The notes under the pieces are model-generated. The model ran no database searches. It was not told the DNA's origin and saw only the letters and a list, made by a program, of their open reading frames with translations. Below, piece by piece: positions 1 through 5,310 of a DNA stretch of 8,861 nt. The stretch is from Planctomycetota bacterium (GTDB taxonomy: Bacteria > Planctomycetota > GCA-002687715 > DRQF01): contig WFTN01000108.1 in NCBI GenBank assembly GCA_015485455.1, positions 1-8,861 of the forward strand, given 5' to 3'. Positions within the stretch are counted from its first letter, which is position 1. Each line of letters starts with the position of its first letter. The translations under genes and the position numbers were made by a program.

Positions 1-102
1 GCCCCCTGCGTTCAGCGGCTGACAAATGAGAATGCGCCCCGTGGAGCCATCGAGAGTCGAAACAGATGCATGAACGCTTCCTTCAATACGACAGAGCTTC
101 AT
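1..102 (-). CDS. BMC-P (EutN/CcmL family) microcompartment vertex protein, third copy, 3'-truncated by the window edge
   Basis: The first 34 residues are visible, beginning MKLCRIEGSVHASVSTLDG and continuing into a GRILICQPLN stretch. This follows the N-terminal pattern of EutN/CcmL proteins (start, basic residue, G-x-V-x-A-[T/S], then a beta strand ending in 'QPL'), which form pentamers capping the vertices of microcompartment shells. The ATG overlaps the stop codon of the preceding BMC-P gene as ATGA (99-102), which fixes the start and indicates translational coupling. It is more diverged than the other two copies: the usual T-x-K after the first strand is replaced by S-x-S-T. The C-terminal two thirds lie beyond position 1, so the GAG core motif cannot be checked. 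The family call rests on the N-terminal pattern plus the context of two clear homologues in the same operon. Confidence 0.8.
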   Translation of the reverse strand, partial: MKLCRIEGSVHASVSTLDGSTGRILICQPLNAGG

Positions 103-392
103 GAACTCTCTCCGCCAAAATCAATGCGGTCAACGATGCCAATAATGCCCGCATCAATCAGTGCAGTCTTGTATTGAGGGTTCTGGTCAACCCAAGGAAG
201 AACCGCCTCATAAGCCGTGGTGTAGAAAACGATTTCGCCGAATCCAGCCCCAACCATGTCAACCGCAGCCAGGGGGGGGCCACAAGGAACTTTCGCCCCG
301 TCAACAGGCTCAATGATGAGCATTTTTGCTGTGGCAACATGGGGGTCTTTCTGAGTGGCATGAACCGTGCCTATGACGCGGGCTAAGTGCAC
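99..392 (-). CDS. BMC-P (EutN/CcmL family) microcompartment vertex protein, second copy
   Basis: A 97-residue protein, the usual length for the family. Visible core elements are an N-terminal G-T-V-H-A-T-Q-K (residues 8-15), AVDMVGAGFGEIV (43-55) and a terminal GIIGIVD (82-88), the conserved strand that closes the OB-like fold. EutN/CcmL proteins assemble as pentamers that close the vertices of BMC shells. The loop after the GAG motif reads YTTAYEAVLPW instead of the common G-S-S-A-R, so this copy is a distinct paralogue, probably with a different pentamer pore or contact surface. The start is GTG at 392, immediately after the TAG stop of the RpiB-like gene with no gap; no internal Met gives a complete first strand. 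The coding strand carries a run of eight C (plus-strand G at 272-279). Confidence 0.93.
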   Translation of the reverse strand: MHLARVIGTVHATQKDPHVATAKMLIIEPVDGAKVPCGPPLAAVDMVGAGFGEIVFYTTAYEAVLPWVDQNPQYKTALIDAGIIGIVDRIDFGGESS

Positions 393-1151
393 CTAACGCT
401 CCAACTCGATAATCTTGTCAACTCGTCCTTGATGGCGGCCACCGGCAAATTCGGTCTTCAGGAAAACAGCAGTAATCGCTTTAGCAAGCAAGTCACCAAT
501 CACCCGGCCTCCCAAAGTCAAAACGTTAGCGTCATTGTGCTCGCGGGCGTTCTTGGCTTCGACGACGTTGCTACAGTGAGCCGCTCGCACCCCGGCAATC
601 TTGTTGGCTGCCATGGCCGAACCGATACCAGCACCGTCGACAATGATTCCATGACAGAACTGCCCCTCGGCCACCCCCCGGGCGACCTTGGCTGCGAAGT
701 CTGGATAATCAACAGCGTCTTCGCTGAAAGTGCCCAAATCGACGCAAGACATGTGGGCTTCCGATTCGAGGAATTGAATGAGTGATTCCTTCATAACAAA
801 GCCGCCATGGTCCGAACCGATGCCGACTTGGGCTTGATGGCAGGCCCCACTGCTCTTTTGCAACGACTTCTTTATGCGACGAACCACCGCCGCTTCATCC
901 GGAGTCATTTCCTCTTGGACGCCATAACGCGACATGGCATCTCGAGCAGAAGGGGTCACAAGAGCATGGGGGGCGACGAAAATCCCCCGGCCTTCCCGGT
1001 GAGCCTCCATGACTTCTAACTCAGTAATCAACTCCCGGCCGGCGTAGTTGGGCTCGTCTGCTAAGGGCTTTCGTTTGCTATCCGATTGGGACAAATCACG
1101 ATCAACGACGTCTTCTACAATGGCGCGAATCCTGGATCGATCTAAGGTCAT
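393..1151 (-). CDS. rpiB: RpiB/LacA-family sugar-phosphate isomerase with a BMC-associated N-terminal extension
   Basis: 252 residues: an N-terminal extension of about 107 residues followed by a full-length RpiB/LacAB domain (about 108-252). RpiB interconverts aldose and ketose phosphates such as ribose-5-P and ribulose-5-P. Conserved sites are GSDHGG (112-117), VDYPDFAAKVA (147-157), AANKIAG (181-187), REHNDANVL (203-211, with the ring-opening His205) and GGRHQGR (237-243, phosphate-binding Arg). The residue matching the catalytic Cys of E. coli RpiB is Asp172 (VDGAGIG in place of ICGTGVG). Residues 3-20 form a predicted amphipathic helix like BMC encapsulation peptides. Residues 41-78 (L-I-T-E ... 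VTPSARD ... GVQ) resemble a module seen at the N-termini of BMC-associated enzymes such as EutT. The ATG overlaps the stop of the upstream BMC-P gene. The context suggests a lumen enzyme of a sugar-phosphate BMC. The family is certain; the substrate is not. Confidence 0.93.
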   Translation of the reverse strand: MTLDRSRIRAIVEDVVDRDLSQSDSKRKPLADEPNYAGRELITELEVMEAHREGRGIFVAPHALVTPSARDAMSRYGVQEEMTPDEAAVVRRIKKSLQKSSGACHQAQVGIGSDHGGFVMKESLIQFLESEAHMSCVDLGTFSEDAVDYPDFAAKVARGVAEGQFCHGIIVDGAGIGSAMAANKIAGVRAAHCSNVVEAKNAREHNDANVLTLGGRVIGDLLAKAITAVFLKTEFAGGRHQGRVDKIIELER

Positions 1152-1468
1152 GAAAGCGCCTCCGGATTCACATGACGGGAATCAAACTCTTCCCAGTCAC
1201 GTTCTTCAACATGGAAATCGTCGATAATTGCCATGATCACAGCGTCAACCGGCTTACCCTCCGTAAGGTCGGATTGCCTAGCCGATGAGCCTTGGGCGAC
1301 CAAAACGAGCTCCCCAGGACCGGCTCCCACGCTGTCTACAGCAACAACGATGGAGGCAGAATGCTCCCGATTGCTATCAATAGGGCTCACCGCCAGAAAC
1401 TTCATCCGCTCAAGACGGCTGTCTTTCTGGGTAGCCCAAATTTCTCCGACAACTCTTGCAAGAAGCAT
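1148..1468 (-). CDS. BMC-P (EutN/CcmL family) microcompartment vertex protein, first gene of the operon
   Basis: 106 residues and the most canonical of the three BMC-P copies. It shows G-E-I-W-A-T-Q-K (8-15), a K-F-L-A-V-S-P-I-D strand (23-31), VAVDSVGAGPGELVLV (42-57), the classic GSSAR loop (60-64) and PVDAVIMAIID (73-83). Such proteins form pentameric vertex caps of BMC shells. An acidic C-terminal tail of about 20 residues after I-I-D is longer than typical and has no family match that I recognise. The ATG at 1468 starts directly with the first beta strand. Its stop overlaps the RpiB start (ATGA, 1148-1151). It is the first gene of the leftward operon, divergent from the membrane-protein gene at 1554, so the operon promoter should lie in 1469-1553 or inside that gene. 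Confidence 0.95.
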   Translation of the reverse strand: MLLARVVGEIWATQKDSRLERMKFLAVSPIDSNREHSASIVVAVDSVGAGPGELVLVAQGSSARQSDLTEGKPVDAVIMAIIDDFHVEERDWEEFDSRHVNPEALS

Positions 1469-1553
1469 ATGGTGGACTCACTCGTTACGTTTATGACAGT
1501 ACTCAGGTTAGAGTAATCGCCTCCTGAATCAAGACTCAGAAATTGGACCTCAA
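1469..1553. promoter_or_regulatory. Divergent intergenic region between the BMC operon and the membrane-protein gene
   Basis: This 85-base gap separates two divergently oriented genes, so it should hold the start signals for both. It contains a short inverted repeat, TACTC-N6-GAGTA, at 1500-1515. On the minus strand, TTGATT (1526-1531) lies upstream of that repeat as a possible -35, but no convincing -10 at a good spacing was found. Neither flanking gene has a strong Shine-Dalgarno sequence. The regulatory role is inferred from the layout; the individual hexamers are weak. Confidence 0.35.
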
Positions 1554-2510
1554 ATGACTCGCACCTTTACCGGAACCTTGCGTCTCCAACTCGTCTGTCT
1601 AACCGCTTTCCTGGCCATTCTGCGCTTCTTGGCCGTGGAATGCGGCTCGATTCTCCATCAACTTCAATTGCCGAAATTCCTGGTAAAACTCCCAGAATGG
1701 CAATTCAAGTTCGCTCCACTGATTGATCGTGCCACTCTGATTGCCGCGACAGTGGTCCTTATTCTGCTGATTCCCAAGCTCATTCAGACAAAGAGAGGCC
1801 AAGAAAAGTCCAAATTAGATGAGTCTTTGGCACTCAGTTTCTTACTTTTCTTAGGCATATTGGCCATCAATTCCCTGTCAAAATCTTCCTGGTCCCTGGG
1901 ACTCGCCCATGGCACGCTCACTTTTATATTCCTTCTTTCCGCCTTACGCTTGGCAAAATCACCTTTGTCTCACCGACACCGATGGCCCTTGCTAGCCCTG
2001 ACGTTGTTCAGTGCGATTCCTTTGATCTGGCGCATCCTTTTAGATCTAGGATTGGGAGCCGGTTCTTCGCCCCTGGAATTGGTGCGCAACATCGCAGACA
2101 CCACAGTCATCCTGAGCTGGGCGGCCCTGGTTCTCGCCATCAATCCGCCACGAGCCCGTCCCATGGCTTTTCTTCCCCTTGCAGTGGGAGGCGTTTTGCT
2201 TTGGCTGGCCATCACCTCATTCGATGATTTTCGCCATGTGCTCTCCTCGGTGACCGGACTTTGGTACACCACTTTCGCCCCCCTTCCTATCAAGATTCTT
2301 GTTCCCACCGCCGCCATCAGCCTCATGGCGATTGCTGTTGGCAAGCGTCAAGGGACGATGGCCATAGGTTTGATCATCATCGCTGGGGCGGCACACCGAT
2401 CCGGGCAAGTAACAGCTATTGTCTTGCAGGCTTTGGGACTCTTATTTTTATTGGTGTATGCCCGCAGAAAGAAGCACCAAGAAGGCGATCTATATCGGTT
2501 GCTTTCCTGA
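1554..2510 (+). CDS. Polytopic membrane protein of unknown family (about 10 TM segments)
   Basis: 318 residues with about ten hydrophobic segments, roughly at 11-28, 57-77, 91-107, 114-134, 144-163, 180-196, 203-221, 242-261, 267-281 and 284-302. A basic C-terminal tail (A-R-R-K-K-H) follows, which by the positive-inside rule should be cytoplasmic. No signal peptide cleavage site, catalytic motif or transporter signature was recognised. The loop after TM7 (SFDDFRHVLSSVTGLWYTT, 222-240) is the most polar inter-helix stretch and the best place to look for function. It is the only plus-strand gene in the window, transcribed divergently from the BMC operon and convergently with the DUF151 gene. 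The ATG at 1554 has only a weak purine stretch (TTGGA) upstream. Transport or polymer-export roles are possible but unsupported. The gene is clearly coding because hydrophobic periodicity runs through the whole frame. Confidence 0.85.
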   Translation: MTRTFTGTLRLQLVCLTAFLAILRFLAVECGSILHQLQLPKFLVKLPEWQFKFAPLIDRATLIAATVVLILLIPKLIQTKRGQEKSKLDESLALSFLLFLGILAINSLSKSSWSLGLAHGTLTFIFLLSALRLAKSPLSHRHRWPLLALTLFSAIPLIWRILLDLGLGAGSSPLELVRNIADTTVILSWAALVLAINPPRARPMAFLPLAVGGVLLWLAITSFDDFRHVLSSVTGLWYTTFAPLPIKILVPTAAISLMAIAVGKRQGTMAIGLIIIAGAAHRSGQVTAIVLQALGLLFLLVYARRKKHQEGDLYRLLS

Positions 2511-2524
2511 TGCAATCAGGGAAG
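2502..2524. terminator. Hairpin at the convergent gene junction, possible bidirectional terminator
   Basis: CTTTCCTGAT (2502-2511), loop GCA, ATCAGGGAAG (2515-2524) form a 10-bp stem with a single G-T wobble. The hairpin covers the TGA stop of the plus-strand membrane-protein gene and ends three bases before the stop codon of the minus-strand DUF151 gene, so it reads the same way for both transcripts. There is no T-tract on either side, so it is not a textbook intrinsic terminator; 3'-end protection or attenuation is an alternative. Confidence 0.45.
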
Positions 2525-2526
2525 GC

Positions 2527-2988
2527 TCAACAATCAAAGCCACTGTCACTCATACCATCATCTGAGTCGACGAATGAAGAAGCATCATCAACTTGATCCA
2601 GTACTTCCCGGGAAACATAAAGCTGTGACCTCGTCTTCAGGGCAATGATCATGGCATCACTTGCCCGCAGATCGAGTCTCACTTCATTGCGCTCTCCACC
2701 GTCTTCCCCCAATTCGGTCAAGAGCAAAGTCGCACAAAAAACATTTTCGATGATACTGGAAATGGCCACCATGCGTACCTCGATATCAAAAGCACGAATC
2801 ATGTTGACAATAACGTCATGGGAAAGGGGACGTTGAGAATCGATGCCTTTGAGCTCCCGATAGAGGGCCAAGACTTCAGGGCGGGCAACGAAAATAAGAA
2901 ATGGTTTCTCTGCCGACCTCAAGATCACGGCATAGTAATTATCCGTGGTTGCAATGACCCGTTCGACAGTAACCTCAACAAGTTCCAT
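2527..2988 (-). CDS. DUF151 / bifunctional nuclease (BFN) domain protein
   Basis: 153 residues. The DUF151 (BFN) domain occupies about 5-135. Recognisable parts are RPLSHD (53-58) followed by a helix (V-N-M-I-R-A-F), ENVFCATLLL (81-90; family form D-N-x-F-Y-A-x-L), and LDLRASDAMIIAL (105-117; family form I-D-A-R-P-S-D-A-I-A-L-A). A beta strand ending in S-R-E-V-L follows. Plant members of the family have been reported to have nuclease activity; the role of bacterial members is largely unestablished. The C-terminal tail (134-153) is Asp/Ser-rich, probably disordered, and ends in Cys. The gene appears monocistronic: it has its own candidate promoter upstream and a convergent neighbour downstream. 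The ATG at 2988 has no Shine-Dalgarno sequence, consistent with a leaderless transcript. Only the family assignment is secure. Confidence 0.9.
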   Translation of the reverse strand: MELVEVTVERVIATTDNYYAVILRSAEKPFLIFVARPEVLALYRELKGIDSQRPLSHDVIVNMIRAFDIEVRMVAISSIIENVFCATLLLTELGEDGGERNEVRLDLRASDAMIIALKTRSQLYVSREVLDQVDDASSFVDSDDGMSDSGFDC

Positions 2989-2994
2989 GGGTTG

Positions 2995-3022
2995 AGTCTA
3001 ACTTGCTTCAGCCAGAGGTCAA
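2995..3022 (-). promoter_or_regulatory. Candidate sigma70-type promoter of the DUF151 gene, leaderless arrangement
   Basis: On the minus strand, TTGACC (-35; plus-strand 3017-3022) and TAGACT (-10; 2995-3000) are separated by 16 bases. The -35 matches the consensus at 5 of 6 and the -10 at 4 of 6. The -10 ends only 6 bases before the ATG at 2988, so transcription would start at or next to the start codon, giving a leaderless mRNA. This agrees with the absence of a Shine-Dalgarno sequence. It is a prediction from hexamer matches only. Confidence 0.35.
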
Positions 3023-3031
3023 CATGTTGAC
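3018..3031. promoter_or_regulatory. Perfect 14-bp palindrome GTCAACATGTTGAC, candidate operator
   Basis: GTCAACATGTTGAC is identical to its reverse complement and lies 30-43 bases upstream of the DUF151 start codon, in a non-coding gap. Its lower half overlaps the candidate -35 hexamer, a typical position for a repressor binding site. No second copy was noticed elsewhere in the window. Binding of a dimeric regulator is inferred. Confidence 0.4.
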
Positions 3032-3098
3032 AAGCAGGGTTTCGAAATGCAGCAATAGAAAAAGAGGTACAAAGCAAATACGGTAGAATCACCCCAAC

Positions 3099-3731
3099 TC
3101 AACGGCGGATGACTACGGGGGTTCCAACAGGGATGTGCTCGAAGATCTCGTTGATATCACCGTTACTCAATGCAATCCCGCCATTGGTCGATTTAGCCCC
3201 AAGGATCGCAAAGTAATTACCTTGAATGCCCAGCTCGCGACTAATCGACAGGTTTGTGGGTATCGCACTCCCATTGGCGACAGCATCGTAGTAGCGCTCG
3301 TATTCTGTACGGTTGATCAATCCCTGATCCCAAGCATTCTCGATGTCTTCCTCAGATGGAAAATTGAACTGCAGGAACCTCGAACCATGAAATAACACAG
3401 ACTCCCGAACCGACTTGCGCGTCACCCGATATTCGCCCAATGGCGTCGCTTTGCCGTCTTTATCGAGGGCACCTAAGAACTTGCCAGATCCAGTGGACAC
3501 ATCGTATCGCCGAATAACCACCTCGCCATCCTTGATGGTCAGAGTGGAGTCACTGACATCAACAAGGATATTCGGATCTTGCAAAGGTAAGGAAATACCC
3601 TTTTCACCGCAGGCGCGGATAAAACCGTCTCCGAAGACTGCCACCTCTTGGAGAAACAAGAGCACAAACAATCCCGTGAAGATTGAAGCACCCACGCTTA
3701 GCTTAAAGAGGAATTTGAGTTTCTTGGACAT
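3099..3731 (-). CDS. Membrane-anchored YkuD-fold (L,D-transpeptidase-like) protein lacking catalytic His and Cys
   Basis: 210 residues from the ATG at 3731. A basic start (MSKKLKFLFK) and one hydrophobic segment (about 8-30) form a membrane anchor, placing the rest outside the membrane. The YkuD-like domain spans about 54-208: a strand pair with N-I-L-V-D-V-S ... D-G-E-V-V, a STGSGK turn (79-84), ATPLGEYRVTRKS (95-107), and the C-terminal core STNGGIALSNGDINEIF (181-197) followed by IPVGTPVVI (200-208). Active L,D-transpeptidases crosslink or anchor peptidoglycan and need G-I-H-G and G-C-I-x-L; here these are LGIQGN (Gln170) and GGIAL (Gly185). The fold is retained but the thiol-transfer chemistry appears lost. 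An in-frame TTG at 3830 would add 33 residues and sit 8 bases after the cysteine desulfurase stop, but the anchor makes the ATG preferable. It may be a peptidoglycan-binding pseudoenzyme. Confidence 0.8.
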   Translation of the reverse strand: MSKKLKFLFKLSVGASIFTGLFVLLFLQEVAVFGDGFIRACGEKGISLPLQDPNILVDVSDSTLTIKDGEVVIRRYDVSTGSGKFLGALDKDGKATPLGEYRVTRKSVRESVLFHGSRFLQFNFPSEEDIENAWDQGLINRTEYERYYDAVANGSAIPTNLSISRELGIQGNYFAILGAKSTNGGIALSNGDINEIFEHIPVGTPVVIRR

Positions 3732-3838
3732 CCGAGTTGGCCCTGCCAGAGAGAGGAGACGCCCTCCCTTTTCGACAATTGCTAAGCTTTGCCATGAGCA
3801 TGAATTTTCACCCAACCGCACCCAGGCCAAACCTTCAT

Positions 3839-4981
3839 TTAGAATCTGGAGAGATGCCCCACAGCAGCAATAATGAGCCGGGTCACCTCTTCGATTTCTT
3901 CGGGTTTGAGCTCGGATCCGAGAGAGAATCTCAGGGCACCGTGGATGAAAGAATGGGGAACGCCCATGGCTTCCAAGACGTGGGAAGGCCCTTCGTCATG
4001 GGCCGTGCAAGCGGAGCCGCTGGCGCAGGCCAAGCCCTTTTGAGACAAGGTCAAGACAACGCCATGCCCCTCAATTTTGGGAAAACACACACTCAACGTA
4101 TTCTCGTTTCGCTGAGCATCAGCCCCATTGATCAACATGTCAGGAAACTCTTGCCCCAGATTGGACTCTAATTCATCGCGCATTCGGCGTAAGCGCGGTC
4201 CCACATCAGGCCAAGTCGACGTAGCCACCTCCAAGGCGGCCGCCATGGCCATCACCCCAGAGACATTCTCCGTGCCACCTCTTCGCCCAGTCTCATGCTG
4301 CCCGCCCCAAATGAGAGGCCGCAAGCTCACACCCCGCCGTACATAGAGCCCACCAACTCCTTTGGGGGCACCGAACTTGTGTCCAGAAAAAGACAAGAGG
4401 TCAACGGGCAAATCACCCAAACCCCCGAGTCCTTTGCCAACTTTCTGGGCCCCATCCACATGAAAAGGAACACCGGCAGCCCGAGCTAAGTGACCAATCT
4501 TCTCGATGTCGAAAGTGACACCTGTTTCGTTGTTGGTCCACATCAGGCTCAAGATGGCCGTGTTGTCGTCCAAAGCCGCCTCAACTTCAGCGAGGTTCAA
4601 TTGCCCGGCAGAATCTACCGCCAAGTAGCAAATGTCGTAACCTTGCTCCCCCAAATGCTTGGCAACATCCAAGGTCACAGCATGCTCCACCTGGGACGTC
4701 ACCACCTTGCGACGCTCAGGGTGGGCACCCACGACTCCACGGATAGCCCAGTTGATTGACTCGGAAGCACCACTGGTAAAAGTCAATTCATCTCCACGAA
4801 TCCCAAGACAAGCTGCCATCATTTCCCTTGCGTCCTCGAAGTCACCTCGGACTTGCTCGGCTTCCAAATAAAGACTGGAGGGATTCGCGTCCCTGTCGCC
4901 CAAGAATTCCAGCATGGCTTGGCGCGCTTTGGGATGAAGAGGAGCCGTGGCATTGTGATCAAGATAAAAACGGGATCGCAT
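3839..4981 (-). CDS. nifS: Cysteine desulfurase, NifS/IscS type
   Basis: 380 residues, the full usual length of the class-V aminotransferase-fold NifS/IscS group. The enzyme takes sulfur from L-cysteine onto an active Cys as persulfide for Fe-S cluster and other sulfur pathways, using PLP. Visible sites: YLDHNATAPL at the N-terminus (6-15), TSGASESIN (69-77), VEH (98-100, His stacking on PLP), WTNNETG (148-154), HVDGAQ (174-179, Asp176 for the pyridine nitrogen), SFSGHKFGAPKGVG (197-210, Lys202 as the PLP Schiff base), GRRGGTENV (232-240) and the loop CASGSACTAHDEGPSHVL (319-336), with Cys325 as the expected persulfide residue. A second Cys319 lies six residues earlier. It lies 15 bases downstream of the BFD-like ferredoxin gene, suggesting a shared operon and a role in Fe-S assembly. 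The nifS versus iscS symbol is not decided by sequence alone; no nitrogenase genes are visible. Confidence 0.95.
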   Translation of the reverse strand: MRSRFYLDHNATAPLHPKARQAMLEFLGDRDANPSSLYLEAEQVRGDFEDAREMMAACLGIRGDELTFTSGASESINWAIRGVVGAHPERRKVVTSQVEHAVTLDVAKHLGEQGYDICYLAVDSAGQLNLAEVEAALDDNTAILSLMWTNNETGVTFDIEKIGHLARAAGVPFHVDGAQKVGKGLGGLGDLPVDLLSFSGHKFGAPKGVGGLYVRRGVSLRPLIWGGQHETGRRGGTENVSGVMAMAAALEVATSTWPDVGPRLRRMRDELESNLGQEFPDMLINGADAQRNENTLSVCFPKIEGHGVVLTLSQKGLACASGSACTAHDEGPSHVLEAMGVPHSFIHGALRFSLGSELKPEEIEEVTRLIIAAVGHLSRF

Positions 4982-4996
4982 GAAGAGTCTCGGTTA

Positions 4997-5239
4997 TTAA
5001 CCTCGGGATAGAATTCGCCGCAAGAACTTGGTCAAGAAACCGCGCCGTTGAGACTTATGCTCATCGATCAATTCTTGGATTTCGGGAAGGCATGTACGGC
5101 ATCCTGTTCCAGCATTGCAAGAAGCCATAACTTGTTCCACGTTTTTGGCATCTATTTGGGCAATACAAGCCCTGACCGCCCCATACTTTACGTTGCGGCA
5201 ATAGCAGAGCATCTTGGAATCAGAAGTTTCAGTGGCCAT
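4997..5239 (-). CDS. BFD-like [2Fe-2S]-binding protein
   Basis: 80 residues. Cys12-x-Cys14 near the N-terminus and Cys47-x2-Cys50 form the four-Cys pattern of the BFD-like domain, found in bacterioferritin-associated ferredoxin and in the middle domain of NifU. The helical stretch and NAGTGCRTC (42-50) match the family closely. These proteins bind a [2Fe-2S] cluster for electron transfer or cluster assembly. Two further Cys (25 and 41) lie between the ligand pairs. After the domain, residues 62-80 form a strongly basic amphipathic tail (SQRRGFLTKFLRRILSRG) not usual for Bfd; it could bind membrane, nucleic acid or the adjacent desulfurase. The gene directly precedes the cysteine desulfurase (15-base gap), so a scaffold or redox partner role in Fe-S assembly is likely by context. 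The ATG at 5239 has a purine-rich GGGAGAAGG well upstream, rather far for a Shine-Dalgarno sequence. Confidence 0.88.
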   Translation of the reverse strand: MATETSDSKMLCYCRNVKYGAVRACIAQIDAKNVEQVMASCNAGTGCRTCLPEIQELIDEHKSQRRGFLTKFLRRILSRG

Positions 5240-5310
5240 AAATCAGATTAACACCGAATTCTCACCTTCTCCCAGGTAATTCCAGAGGAGTCTTCCATAC
5301 TCCCGATCTC

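Noticed and set aside
387..785. Plus-strand open frame of 132 codons opposite the RpiB-like gene
   Set aside because: It lies entirely antisense to a gene with strong family motifs, and its translation shows no recognisable domain.
3732..3838. Extension of the YkuD-like protein to the TTG at 3830
   Set aside because: The added 33 residues would precede the membrane anchor without signal character, and GAAGG lies too close to the TTG; the ATG at 3731 is preferred.
3737..4171. Plus-strand open frames over the cysteine desulfurase
   Set aside because: Antisense to a full-length enzyme with all catalytic motifs; no family resemblance.
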